DNA of 42,052 bases from Archangium sp. (GTDB lineage Bacteria > Myxococcota > Myxococcia > Myxococcales > Myxococcaceae), in the NCBI GenBank assembly GCA_016792935.1, contig JAEUJS010000152.1, positions 1 to 42,052 on the forward strand. The letters are read 5' to 3'. Both the position numbers and the translations under genes were made by a program. A model generated the notes under the pieces. That model searched no databases. It had not been told where the DNA came from and saw only the letters and a list, made by a program, of their open reading frames with translations. This document shows positions 25,486 through 34,171 of this stretch, piece by piece. Positions within the stretch are counted from its first letter, which is position 1. Every line of letters begins with the position of its first letter.

Positions 25486-27975
25486 TCAGCGGACGCAGCT
25501 GATGTTCGCGCTCGTGCTCGCGGGGCTGAGGATCGCGTTGCTGTCGAAGTTGCACGTCGCGAAGTTGAGCCGCACGCGACCGACACCACCACCGCCACCA
25601 CCACCTGCGGGGTTCGTGCAGTTGTTCCCGACCGTGCCGTTCCCTGCTCCGCCGGAGCTCGCTGCGCCGTCACCACCGTTGCCGCCGCAACCGCCGCCTG
25701 TGATGCACACCGCGCGCACGCTGCTGACTTGCCCGTTCTGTCCCGTCGCACCGTTGACCGAACTTCCGCTCGCTTCTCCTCCTGCGCCACCATTGGCTGC
25801 GAGCACGGCGATGGCGTTCATGGTGAGCGTGGTGCCCTCGAGGAGAATCGCGCCGCCCGAGCCGCCGCCACCGCCGCCGACGCGGTCGCCGTTGTCGCCA
25901 CCTTCGCCGCCCTGCCCGTTGGCCTGCACGCTGCCTCCGGTGTTGAAGGTCATCGCGCCGCCCGCGGAGATCTGCACCGCGCCGCCAGGGCGTCCGCCGG
26001 CACCGCCATTCGAACCAGAGCGACCGCCATTTCCTCCGCGGCAACCACCGCGCAGGGGCGTCAGCGTGACGTTGGTGTTCATCACCACGCCCGCATCACC
26101 ACGCGCCCCGCCGTTTTCTCCGTCAGCACCGCGGCCTCCGTTCGAGCCGAACGCGCCACCGCCACCACCGCCCGCGGTCTCAGGTGAACCGCTCGCCGCA
26201 CCATCACCACCGCGCTCCGCCGGCAGGCAGCCCAGGTTGGCGCCAGCGCCCGCATTCGTCGCGTCCGTTGACACACTCACGGTGGAGTTGAGCGTGACAG
26301 CCCCGCGCACCGCGACGATGAGCGGGCGCGCACCGACGGCGCGGAACGTCGTGTTGACGGTGAGCGCGTCGGCGAAGATCAGCACTGCTCCATTGGCGAG
26401 AATGCGTGTCGCCGGCGGCTGCGGGCCCGTCATGCACGTCGTCCAATCGGTGCCGCCATCGCCCGTCTGGGTGTTCATGGTGGTCGGACAGTTGATGGTC
26501 ACCATGCCCATCGTCGCGGGGAGATCAGGCTCGGTGAAGTTGCTCGGCACGTACGTGAAGATCGTCTGCGCCGCACAACCACCGTCGGGCACGCACGCGC
26601 CGCCGGTGCACGCGCCGGTGCGCACGGAGTACTGACACGTCCCGCCGACGTCGCAGCCGTTGTTCATGAAGCACTCACCCGGCGGCGTGCACATCGTTCG
26701 CACGCCAGCGACGCAGCCACCATCGCCGTTGCACGAATCACCGACGGTGCAGTTGTCGTTGTCGGTGCACCCGAGCGTGCCCATCGGGAGCGGCGTGTAG
26801 CTGCACGGTCCACCATCGGTCTCGACACACGTGCCCGTCGGCATGAAGCAACCGCCTGCTGGAGGCGCGTTGCACATCTTCGGCACCGCTCCGCAGCCAC
26901 CGTCGGCAGCGCAGGAGTTCACCGTGCAGAACAAGCCGTCTTCGCACGAGTTGCTCATGCTCACCGGGTACACGCAGCCACCTGCGTCGACCGAACACGT
27001 GCCGTTGCTCGAGAAGCACGCGCTGGGAGCCATGTTGCAGGTCAGCACCGCGCCCGCTCCGCAGAAGTTGCCGCTGCACTGGTCGTTGCCGGTGCAGGGG
27101 TCCCCATCGCTGCACATCGTGCCGTTGGGACAATCGATGTTGTCTGCGCAGTCGGTGAAACTGTCGCCGTCGTTGTCGACACCGTCTGCGCAGAGGCCGA
27201 CTTCGGTGGGCGCCTGACACATCATGTTCATGCACGTACCGCTCGTCCCGCACGTCGCTCCGGCGCAATCCACGTCAGCGCAATCGGTCGTGCCGTCGAA
27301 GTCGTTGTCGAGCGTGTCGTTGCAGTTCACTTCCTTGCAGGCGTTCATCACGCAGCGATTTCCCGCGCCGACGCGGCACTGCATCTGGTCGCACGCCATG
27401 TCGGCGCAATCGATGGCGCTGTTGCAGTTGTCGTCGAGCTGATTGCCGCACTGCTCGGCTGCGTTGGGCCGAATCGCCGCATTGTCGTCATCGCAGTCGA
27501 CGTCGGAGGTGAAGCCGTCACCGTCCATGTCGACGCCACCATCTCCGCCACCGCCGCCCGTGCCGCCGCCAGTGCCGCCGCCGCCGCCCGTGCCGCCGTC
27601 GTTCTGATTCTGCGTGGAGACGATCTTCAGCGTGAGCTTCGCTTCGGGCGTCGGCGTGCCGAACTGGGTGGGGAGCGCCTCACTCTCTTCCTGCGGCGCG
27701 GTGCGCGTGGTGCAGGTCTCGTCGGAGAAGCCGAGCGCCTGCACCTCGACGGCGTTCGCTTCTCCGCGCTGCGCGATGCCGAAGACGAGGCGTGATTTTC
27801 CGGCGACGGGCACCGGCATCGACTCGCGATCGGTCGAGCCGCGCGCGATGAGCTTCACGCACGTGCTCTTGACGCCCGGTTCGAACTCGACCACGACTCT
27901 CAAGCTGCCCGTCGAAGAGTTGGGCGAGCAGCTGATCAACGCAACTCCGGTGGCAACCACGAGCAGTCGTCGCAT
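25486..27975 (-). CDS. Gly-rich, cysteine-rich MopE-type surface lipoprotein
   Basis: The 829-residue protein starts at ATG 27975 with lipobox L-I-S-C16. A beta domain (about 20-110) leads to a poly-Gly/Thr spacer and a MopE-type repeat (VDMDGDGFTSDVDCDDD, then CGNQLDDNCNSAIDC). Further repeats such as CNDTLDNDFDGTTDC and CADGVDNDGDSFTDC follow, and then a disintegrin-like cysteine-rich array (about 270-470). The last 300 residues are dominated by Gly-Gly-x triplets (AFGSNGGRGADGENGG, GGNGGRSGSNGGAGG) between short hydrophobic strands, a pattern compatible with polyglycine-II or beta-helix packing. It lacks the Arg-rich MYXO-CTERM tail and ends ANISCVR. The open frame extends upstream to 28512 only as antisense to the next gene. 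Surface adhesion or matrix role is inference. Confidence 0.87.
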   Translation of the reverse strand: MRRLLVVATGVALISCSPNSSTGSLRVVVEFEPGVKSTCVKLIARGSTDRESMPVPVAGKSRLVFGIAQRGEANAVEVQALGFSDETCTTRTAPQEESEALPTQFGTPTPEAKLTLKIVSTQNQNDGGTGGGGGTGGGTGGGGGDGGVDMDGDGFTSDVDCDDDNAAIRPNAAEQCGNQLDDNCNSAIDCADMACDQMQCRVGAGNRCVMNACKEVNCNDTLDNDFDGTTDCADVDCAGATCGTSGTCMNMMCQAPTEVGLCADGVDNDGDSFTDCADNIDCPNGTMCSDGDPCTGNDQCSGNFCGAGAVLTCNMAPSACFSSNGTCSVDAGGCVYPVSMSNSCEDGLFCTVNSCAADGGCGAVPKMCNAPPAGGCFMPTGTCVETDGGPCSYTPLPMGTLGCTDNDNCTVGDSCNGDGGCVAGVRTMCTPPGECFMNNGCDVGGTCQYSVRTGACTGGACVPDGGCAAQTIFTYVPSNFTEPDLPATMGMVTINCPTTMNTQTGDGGTDWTTCMTGPQPPATRILANGAVLIFADALTVNTTFRAVGARPLIVAVRGAVTLNSTVSVSTDATNAGAGANLGCLPAERGGDGAASGSPETAGGGGGGAFGSNGGRGADGENGGARGDAGVVMNTNVTLTPLRGGCRGGNGGRSGSNGGAGGRPGGAVQISAGGAMTFNTGGSVQANGQGGEGGDNGDRVGGGGGGSGGAILLEGTTLTMNAIAVLAANGGAGGEASGSSVNGATGQNGQVSSVRAVCITGGGCGGNGGDGAASSGGAGNGTVGNNCTNPAGGGGGGGVGRVRLNFATCNFDSNAILSPASTSANISCVR

Positions 27976-28009
27976 CGGCCGGCAGCCTATTCGGAAACGA
28001 GGAGAACGC

Positions 28010-29074
28010 ATGCGGACCAGAGTGCTGATCAGCGCGTGCCTGATCGCTGCGTGTTCTCCACCAATGCCGATGCTCGACGGCGGCACCGAAGTCGATGCAG
28101 GTCGTGACGCCTCGGTCGCGTTCGACGCGGGGTCCACGGATGCGGGGACCGACGCAGGTGTTGACGCGGGTGTCGATGCGGGACGACCGGACGCGGGCAT
28201 CGACGCTGGCTTCGACGCAGGCCCTCCGCAAGACGCGGGCTTCTTCACGCAGCTCGACGCAGGTCCGGGCGACTTCAGCGCGGTGTGGACCAACGGCAGC
28301 GGCGCGTGGATCGTCGGCCTGGATGGACTGATTCTCCACCGTCGCCCGGGCAGCGCAGCCTGGACGCGCGTGGACGCGGGCACGAACGATCTCCTGCTGA
28401 CGCTCACGGTCGATGGACTGGGCCGCGTACACGCAGGAGGCCGCACCAGCTCGGATCTCGGCGTGACGTTGATGAGCGCCGACGGCGGAGAGCACTTCGT
28501 CGAGCAACGCAACGGTCTCCCCTTCGCCGTGAACTCGCTCGCGTCGGCTGGAGATCTCGTCTTCGCGGCAGCCGATGTGGTGCTCTTCCTCGACGGCGGC
28601 GCGTGGGATCGCTCGATGCCCCAGCCTTCGAGTCCGTTTCCCGGCTCGCTGACCGCGCGCGGCGCTGAGGTCTGGGCGACCGGTTTCGCGGTGGTGCATC
28701 ACTTCATCGACGGCGGCTGGCGCGAGGAGATGTCAGGCGGAGAGCTCGGCATGGATGTCTGCACCTCGATCGCCGAACGCACGCTCGTCTCGGAGCACGG
28801 CTTCGTGGCGATGGCCAGCGTGACGGGTCCGTGGAGTCCGTGGCCCGTCTTCATCGGCAACGAGCCGGTCGGTTGTGACTACGCGCCTGATGGCACGTTG
28901 TGGATTGCGGGCAATCGGTTTCCGGGCACGAGCATCGAAGGCATCGTGTTGCGATCGCGCGGCGGAGTGACGACCGAGTGGATCCTCCCTCCATTGCGCG
29001 CGATCTCTGTGAGCAACGATGAGGTGTTGATCATCGGATCGGATGCGTACGTTGGGCGCTTGATTCAGCCCTGA
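28010..29074 (+). CDS. Lipoprotein with Asp-Ala-Gly linker and propeller-like domain
   Basis: The ATG at 28010 has GAGGAG six bases upstream. The 354-residue product has lipobox L-I-A-A-C15 and then about 50 residues of Asp-Ala-Gly repeats (DAGTDAGVDAGVDAG and similar), a flexible acidic spacer. The rest is repeated beta units with Trp/Gly signatures (AVWTNGSGAWIVGLDGLILH, DGTLWIAGNRF), similar to photosystem-stability-factor (Ycf48/BNR-like) propellers. No enzymatic motif is evident. It is divergent from the Gly-rich lipoprotein with only 34 bases between start codons, so the two probably share a regulatory region. Confidence 0.85.
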   Translation: MRTRVLISACLIAACSPPMPMLDGGTEVDAGRDASVAFDAGSTDAGTDAGVDAGVDAGRPDAGIDAGFDAGPPQDAGFFTQLDAGPGDFSAVWTNGSGAWIVGLDGLILHRRPGSAAWTRVDAGTNDLLLTLTVDGLGRVHAGGRTSSDLGVTLMSADGGEHFVEQRNGLPFAVNSLASAGDLVFAAADVVLFLDGGAWDRSMPQPSSPFPGSLTARGAEVWATGFAVVHHFIDGGWREEMSGGELGMDVCTSIAERTLVSEHGFVAMASVTGPWSPWPVFIGNEPVGCDYAPDGTLWIAGNRFPGTSIEGIVLRSRGGVTTEWILPPLRAISVSNDEVLIIGSDAYVGRLIQP

Positions 29075-29095
29075 CGCCGCTATGGTCCCGGCTCC

Positions 29096-31345
29096 GTGGC
29101 GCTTCCGAAAATCGACGAGCTGATCAAGCAGTGGAAGAAGTCCCATTCCGATGCGTTGCGCGCGCTGATTCTCGCGCTCGACGAAGCGAAGCCGCTGGCC
29201 GAGCTGCAGGGCCTCGAGACGCTCAAGATCGCGCAGGTGGTCGAGCGCCTCGAGCCGTTTGCGAAGGCTGGGCGCGCGAATGATCCACGGCTCACGCACG
29301 CGCTCGAGCCGATTCTCGCGAACGTCACGTGGAGTTCGGATGGCAGCAAGCCGGCGTGGCGCGCCATCTTCGCCGCGGTGACGGCGTCGGGCGACGCGCG
29401 CTTTCGCGAGCTCAACCCCCAGTTCAAGGTGCGCCCGCTGATGCAGGAATGGCTGCTCAGCGCGTGGAAGAAGACCATCGCCGAGCTGCCCGAGAAGACG
29501 CTCCCGCGCGACGACGACGCGAAGTGGAAGGCGGCGCTCGACGCGTTGCCGAAGAAGAAGGCGGCGCCGGGCGCGAAGGACGAAGCCGCGCTGCTCGCCG
29601 ACGTGTTCGCGCGACCGGACGATGATGGTCCGCGGCTCGTCTACGCCGACTTTCTGCAAGAGCGCGGTGACCCGCGCGGAGAGTTCATCACCCTGCAGTG
29701 CGGTGCTCGCGACGAGAAGCGGGAGAAGGCGTTGCTCAAGCAGCACGAGAAGAAATGGTTGGGCGCGCTGGCCCCGGTGTTGTCGAAGGGCGTGGAATTT
29801 CGTCGCGGCTTCCCGAGCAAAGGCCGCGTGAACTTCAGGGCGCAGACCGACGCCGAGAAATACGGAGTGCTCCCGGAATGGGCGACGTTCGAAGAGCTGG
29901 AATGGATCAACGCGGCCGCTTCGAGCGATCAACGAAGATGGACGCGCTTCATCGGGCCGAACTTCCGCAACTTGAAGGTCGCGCGTAGCCCGCACTTCAC
30001 CACGATGCTCGACGCGAAGACGCCGTGGGCCGTCGAATACCTCGCCGTCATCGTCAGTGAGCCCGACGACTTGAAGCGGTTCGCTTCCGTGGCGAAGACG
30101 CTGTTCCCGAAGCTGAGGACGCTCCGGATCTTGTGGGGCCTGAACCCGGGGTGGCTGACCGGCGTCCCCTCGCTCGGAAACGTCACGCGTCTCGAGCTCG
30201 GCGGGAGCTCGGACGTCGGGCCGATGCTCGGCCCCGTGTCGGCGACCGACGTGAAGGAGTTGTGGTTCGAGGACGTGCTGCGTTTCTCGCGTGACGCGAG
30301 CGGCAAGTTTTCGGTGCTCGACTTCCACATCGACGAAGAGCGCACCGACCAGCGGTACTTTCTCGGTCACGCGCTGCGTTTGCCGCACGGCTACATCACC
30401 TCGTTCACGTTCGGTGGCGCGCGCAAACCAGACAACCCGAAGGTCGAGGAGACGCTGCGCGAGCGGGTGCGTGCGAAGGATGGAGCCGACCCCTTCGCGC
30501 CGAAGAAGGTGGGAGAGCTGCCCGAGATCAAGGGCTGGCCACCCATGACGTGGCTCGACGGAACGCACCTGTTGATCTCGATGCAGGGCGTGGCGTTGGT
30601 GGTGGACGCGCCGAAACAACGCGTGGTGCGCGAGTTCCCGATCGATCGCCTGCTGGCGGTGCGTCGCTACGAACAGGGCAAGTCGTTCCTCGGCCTGCAG
30701 AACAACGCCATTGTCTGTGTCGACGCGGACACGGGCACGACGAAGTTCGAAGTCACGACGCCGTGGCACAGCAGCTACCGGCTCAACGTGTCGGCCGATG
30801 GAAAGCGTGCGTCGAGCGCGAAGGGCGTGCTGATCGATCTCGAGGCGAAACAGCTGGTGCCTCCTCCGCGCGGAGCGAGAGAGGCGAGCTACCGCGCGCT
30901 CGACGACTCGTTCTGGTTGCAGTGGGTGCCCGCGAAGGAACAGGGCAAGCCGCAGCCGTACATCTTGCGTCGACCCGGTGTGCGCGAGTCCGTCGACCTC
31001 GAGCGCGGTCAAGGCTTCGAAGGTCCGCTCGAGGCGGGCGGTGGGCTCATCGCGCGCACGAGCGAAGAGCTGCTGCGGTGGGATCGCACGACGGGCGCCG
31101 TCACGCACTCGGTGAAGATGAAGAACGAGCTGCGGCCTCCAGTGCATCTGCACGCGACGGAAGACGGCTCGCGGCTGGCCGTCGCGGAGACCCCGAAACG
31201 CGCGCTGGTGCTCGATGCGACCGACTTGAAGGTGCTCGCCGCGTTCGACGTGGACACGAACCTCGGCGGGTTGGCGCTGTCTCCGGATGGGAAGAAGTTG
31301 GCGGCGATCGTCGGAGCAGCATTGCGCGTGTTCACCATTGTCTGA
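29096..31345 (+). CDS. TIGR02996-domain protein with propeller C-terminus
   Basis: The 749-residue protein starts at GTG 29096; a TATGGT box 16 bases upstream is a possible -10 element. A helical N-terminal region (1-150) is followed by the TIGR02996 signature DEAALLADVFARPDDDGPRLVYADFLQERGDPRGEF (split here as residues 162-197), known mainly from planctomycetes and myxobacteria. A leucine-rich-repeat-like section follows (LRTLRILWGL, VTRLELGGSS, VKELWFEDVL). From about 470 the sequence looks like a WD40/quinoprotein propeller (LALSPDGKKLAAIVGAALRV near the end). There is no signal peptide, so it is probably cytosolic. Function is unknown; such combinations act as protein-interaction scaffolds. 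Confidence 0.85.
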   Translation: MALPKIDELIKQWKKSHSDALRALILALDEAKPLAELQGLETLKIAQVVERLEPFAKAGRANDPRLTHALEPILANVTWSSDGSKPAWRAIFAAVTASGDARFRELNPQFKVRPLMQEWLLSAWKKTIAELPEKTLPRDDDAKWKAALDALPKKKAAPGAKDEAALLADVFARPDDDGPRLVYADFLQERGDPRGEFITLQCGARDEKREKALLKQHEKKWLGALAPVLSKGVEFRRGFPSKGRVNFRAQTDAEKYGVLPEWATFEELEWINAAASSDQRRWTRFIGPNFRNLKVARSPHFTTMLDAKTPWAVEYLAVIVSEPDDLKRFASVAKTLFPKLRTLRILWGLNPGWLTGVPSLGNVTRLELGGSSDVGPMLGPVSATDVKELWFEDVLRFSRDASGKFSVLDFHIDEERTDQRYFLGHALRLPHGYITSFTFGGARKPDNPKVEETLRERVRAKDGADPFAPKKVGELPEIKGWPPMTWLDGTHLLISMQGVALVVDAPKQRVVREFPIDRLLAVRRYEQGKSFLGLQNNAIVCVDADTGTTKFEVTTPWHSSYRLNVSADGKRASSAKGVLIDLEAKQLVPPPRGAREASYRALDDSFWLQWVPAKEQGKPQPYILRRPGVRESVDLERGQGFEGPLEAGGGLIARTSEELLRWDRTTGAVTHSVKMKNELRPPVHLHATEDGSRLAVAETPKRALVLDATDLKVLAAFDVDTNLGGLALSPDGKKLAAIVGAALRVFTIV

Positions 31346-31410
31346 AATTGGTCGTTTCGTCCGTCGGTGCAACTGCAACCGCAGCTTGCTTTGGGGTGGT
31401 GGTGTGGTCA

Positions 31411-31627
31411 GATTTGGGTCGTGCCAAAAGGCAACGAGCCCCTGAACCACGAGCGAATCTTGTTCAGTTGACCAGTGAGTGAATCTGGCTGCCCTGACGA
31501 CCAATTTCACTCAGTGGTTGACCCTGCATCGAAGACCGCTTTCATTGCGCGCCCTTTTCGCTCGAGGACAGGGGCTCGCGCGCTTTTCGGCACGGTGAAC
31601 GAGACCAGTCGCGCCTTCGACCTCAGC
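31411..31627 (+). repeat. Intergenic element B (dispersed repeat or structured RNA)
   Basis: This is the second copy of the element at 25178-25397, with the same order of conserved blocks (GATTTGGG, CGTGCC, ACGAGCGAAT, TCAGTTGACCAGTGAGTG, CCTGACGACCAA, GGGGCTCG, GAGACC, CTTCGACC). It occupies almost the whole gap between the TIGR02996 gene and menB and stops about 25 bases before the menB start, so it could form the menB leader. A GTG at 31475 opens a frame resembling that of element A, but the frames fall out of register at both ends. The rest of the 31346-31652 gap shows nothing else. Confidence 0.65.
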
Positions 31628-31652
31628 GCAGTGTCGGCGCACGAAAGACTGT

Positions 31653-32594
31653 ATGAGCGCGGACATGGCTGCTGCGAAGAAGACGAAGAAAACGACTAAA
31701 AGCTGCTCGGCGCTCTTCGATCCGAAGCGATGGCGCGAAGTCCCGGGCTTCGACTTCACCGACATCACGTTCCACCGCGCGGTCGATCAAGGCACGGTGC
31801 GCATCGCGTTCAACCGACCCGAAGTGCGCAACGCGTTCCGCCCGCGCACCGTCGACGAGTTGTTCCGCGCGCTCGAAGCCACGCGCTTCATGACCGACGT
31901 CGGCGTGGTGCTGCTCACTGGAAATGGGCCGTCACCGAAAGACGGCGGCTGGGCGTTCTGCAGCGGCGGCGATCAACGCATTCGCGGCAAAGACGGCTAC
32001 CAGTACGGCAAGGAAGACAAACACCTCGATCCCGCGGGGCTGGGTCGCCTGCACATTCTCGAGGTGCAGCGGCAGATTCGGTTTCTCCCCAAGGCCGTCA
32101 TCGCGGTGGTGCCGGGCTGGGCCGTCGGCGGCGGGCACTCACTGCACGTCGTCTGCGACCTGACCATCGCGTCGAAGGAGCACGCCCTCTTCAAGCAGAC
32201 CGACGCCGACGTCGCGTCGTTCGATTCGGGCTACGGCTCCGCGTTGCTCGCGCGGCAAGTCGGCCAGAAGAAGGCCCGTGAGATTTTCTTCGTCGGCGCG
32301 AATCATTCCGCCGACGCCGCGGCCGCGATGGGCATGGTGAACGCCGTCGTGCCGCACGCGAAACTCGAGAGCTTCGCGCTCGATTGGGCCGCGGAGATCA
32401 ACACCAAGTCGCCGACCGCGATCAAAATGCTCAAGTACGGCATGAACCTTCCGGACGACGGAATGGTCGGTCAGCAGCTCTTCGCCGGAGAGGCCACGCG
32501 CCTCGCCTACGGCACTGACGAAGCGACCGAAGGACGTGGCGCTTTCGTTGAAAAACGTCGCCGAAATTTCTCGAAGTTTCCGTGGTCGTACTGA
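31653..32594 (+). CDS. menB: 1,4-dihydroxy-2-naphthoyl-CoA synthase (menaquinone synthesis)
   Basis: MenB cyclises o-succinylbenzoyl-CoA in menaquinone synthesis. The 313-residue crotonase-fold protein shows family motifs: GGWAFCSGGDQRIRG, VPGWAVGGGHSLHVVCDLTI and the MenB-specific TDADVASFDSGYGSALLARQ followed by KKAREIFFVG. It ends KFPWSY, as MenB proteins usually do. The length is slightly above the usual 270-300 because of a Lys-rich N-terminal extension. ATG at 31653 is used; ATG at 31665 is equally possible and neither has a strong ribosome site. No other men genes are near. It is preceded by intergenic element B and followed by a terminator. Confidence 0.95.
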   Translation: MSADMAAAKKTKKTTKSCSALFDPKRWREVPGFDFTDITFHRAVDQGTVRIAFNRPEVRNAFRPRTVDELFRALEATRFMTDVGVVLLTGNGPSPKDGGWAFCSGGDQRIRGKDGYQYGKEDKHLDPAGLGRLHILEVQRQIRFLPKAVIAVVPGWAVGGGHSLHVVCDLTIASKEHALFKQTDADVASFDSGYGSALLARQVGQKKAREIFFVGANHSADAAAAMGMVNAVVPHAKLESFALDWAAEINTKSPTAIKMLKYGMNLPDDGMVGQQLFAGEATRLAYGTDEATEGRGAFVEKRRRNFSKFPWSY

Positions 32595-32631
32595 CTTCTG
32601 AAGCGATTCCAGCCCTGAAAATCGGCCCCGC

Positions 32632-32664
32632 AAAGCCCTGATTCACGAGGGCTTTTGCTTTTTT
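32632..32664 (+). terminator. Rho-independent terminator after menB
   Basis: AAAGCCCT (32632-32639) pairs with AGGGCTTT (32648-32655) across an eight-base loop, followed by TTGCTTTTTTC. The T-run and 8-bp stem are good. Confidence 0.85.
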
Positions 32665-32782
32665 CAAAGCCCTTTTCACTCTGACGCACCGCGATGGGTA
32701 TTGTCCGCGCCGGGGGAAGGGTTCCCGCTTTTCTCAACACGTTCAACGCCGCCACGCGCGGCACAACACTGGAGTGCACCAG

Positions 32783-34027
32783 ATGGGTGGTTTCCTGCTT
32801 TTCATCGGCCTGGCGGTTCTCGCCTTCGGCCTCTACAACATGATGGCGATCAAGCGCGTGCTTGCGGCGCCGTTCAAGAAGACGGGCGAGCTCGCGAAGA
32901 ACCCGGTGTCGGAAGACCCGAAGGGCGCGATGTCGACTGAGGGCAAGGTGATCCCGCCCGCGACGCAGCTCCTCTCGCCGTGCACCAAGCAGCCGTGCCT
33001 GGCGTACGAAGTGAAGATCGAGCGTCTCTACGAGAAGACCGAGACCACGCAGGACGGCACCAAGACCGTGAAGGGCTCTGAGACGCTCGACACCGTCAAG
33101 GGTGGCGCGGTGTTCGGCCTCGACGACGGCTCGGGCGCGTTCAACATCGACGTCAGCAAGGGCGCCGACTTCGACAACTTCAAGGACGGCTTCAAGAAGG
33201 AAATCAACGGCCACTCCGGCAGCTCGCACATCACGTTTGGTGAGTACACCTACGACGTGCCGGCGATCGGCTCTGACCGCGGCTGGACGATCGGCTTCAA
33301 GGCGACCGAGAAGTACGTGCCGGTCGAGGGCAACCTGTTCGTGCTCGGCAAGCTCGAGGGCAACAGCATCGTGAAGCCGGGTTGGCGCTCGATGATGACC
33401 TCGGCGAAGGGCCGTGAGGGTCTGCTGGGCTCGCTCGAGAAGAAGAAGAAGTTCTCGTTCATCGGTGGCGGCGTCGCCGCGGTCCTCAGCATCCCGCTGA
33501 TGATCTTCGGCCCGAAGGCCGACCCCAACGCGCTCGGTGCGCACTGCCCGTCGGAGATGACGGACGTTCGCCTGCGCTGCAGCAACCAGGTCACGGATGA
33601 CGACATCTACACCTGGACCGTGACGAAGCCGGGCAAGTACGAGCTGACCGTGTACGCGCCGGCGAAGAAGGTTCCGTTCGACCCGGGCCTCATCATCACC
33701 GACTCGTCGGGCGCGGAGATCGCGAACGTCGCCGGTGGCGTGGGCAACAACGCGGTCGCGAACGTCGACGTCAAGGCTGGCACGTACAAGCTGAAGGTGT
33801 GGCCGGCGGACAACTACAAGGTCAAGGGCGGCTACTCGTACGAGTTCGAGATTGCCTCGGTTGGTGGTGACGCGGCCCCCGCGGTTGCCGACCCGCTGAA
33901 CGGCGAAGGCGAGCCGAAGGCTGAGGACGTGGCGGCGGCTCCGGAAGGTGACGCGCCTCCCCCGGCCGACGAGCCTGCTCCTGCGCCGGCTCCCGCGCCT
34001 GCGAAGAAGAAGAAGGGCAAGAAGTAA
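32783..34027 (+). CDS. GIDE-like membrane protein (paralogue 2)
   Basis: The ATG at 32783 has GGAG eight bases upstream; a GTG nine bases earlier (32774) would add three residues. The 414-residue product matches the 22666 gene almost throughout its first 360 residues, including LAAPFKKTGE, AKNPVSEDPKGAMSTEGKV, LLSPCTKQPCLAYEVK, VEGNLFVLGKLEG and the second helix FSFIGGGVAAVLSIPLMIF. The PPC-like beta domain (TWTVTKPGKYELTV, LKVWPADNYKVKGGYSYEF) is shared too. It lacks the extra cysteine domain of paralogue 1 and ends in a Pro/Ala-rich tail with KKKKGKK. High conservation of the GIDE part suggests both do the same core job with different tails. The function is unknown. Confidence 0.85.
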   Translation: MGGFLLFIGLAVLAFGLYNMMAIKRVLAAPFKKTGELAKNPVSEDPKGAMSTEGKVIPPATQLLSPCTKQPCLAYEVKIERLYEKTETTQDGTKTVKGSETLDTVKGGAVFGLDDGSGAFNIDVSKGADFDNFKDGFKKEINGHSGSSHITFGEYTYDVPAIGSDRGWTIGFKATEKYVPVEGNLFVLGKLEGNSIVKPGWRSMMTSAKGREGLLGSLEKKKKFSFIGGGVAAVLSIPLMIFGPKADPNALGAHCPSEMTDVRLRCSNQVTDDDIYTWTVTKPGKYELTVYAPAKKVPFDPGLIITDSSGAEIANVAGGVGNNAVANVDVKAGTYKLKVWPADNYKVKGGYSYEFEIASVGGDAAPAVADPLNGEGEPKAEDVAAAPEGDAPPPADEPAPAPAPAPAKKKKGKK

Positions 34028-34093
34028 GACGCCGTCTTGCTCGGCGCGCCCCAAGTCGCGCCTCAATCTGAATACGGCTGACGCGAGTCACAT

Positions 34094-34111
34094 CAGCAGA
34101 CAAGTCTGCTG
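34094..34111. repeat. Dispersed hairpin repeat, variant copy with compensatory change
   Basis: CAGCAGAC, AA, GTCTGCTG is a perfect 8-bp inverted repeat. Relative to the 7693 and 8349 copies one stem pair has changed from G-C to A-T on both arms, so pairing is kept. AT before and GGGCGA after also match other copies. It lies between the second GIDE gene and its terminator. Confidence 0.7.
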
Positions 34112-34171
34112 GGCGAACGAGCGTTGAGCCAATCCTGCGGCGCCGACGACCGGGCCGGCGCCAGCGGGACG

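Noticed and set aside
28130-28250. Tandem repeats of about nine bases that could be taken for a CRISPR or VNTR locus
   Set aside because: They encode Asp-Ala-Gly repeats in a lipoprotein linker; there are no spacers or cas genes.
28733-31510. Minus-strand open frame of 925 codons
   Set aside because: It lies opposite the TIGR02996 gene; the translation has Arg/His/Leu bias and no domain, whereas the plus strand has recognisable motifs.
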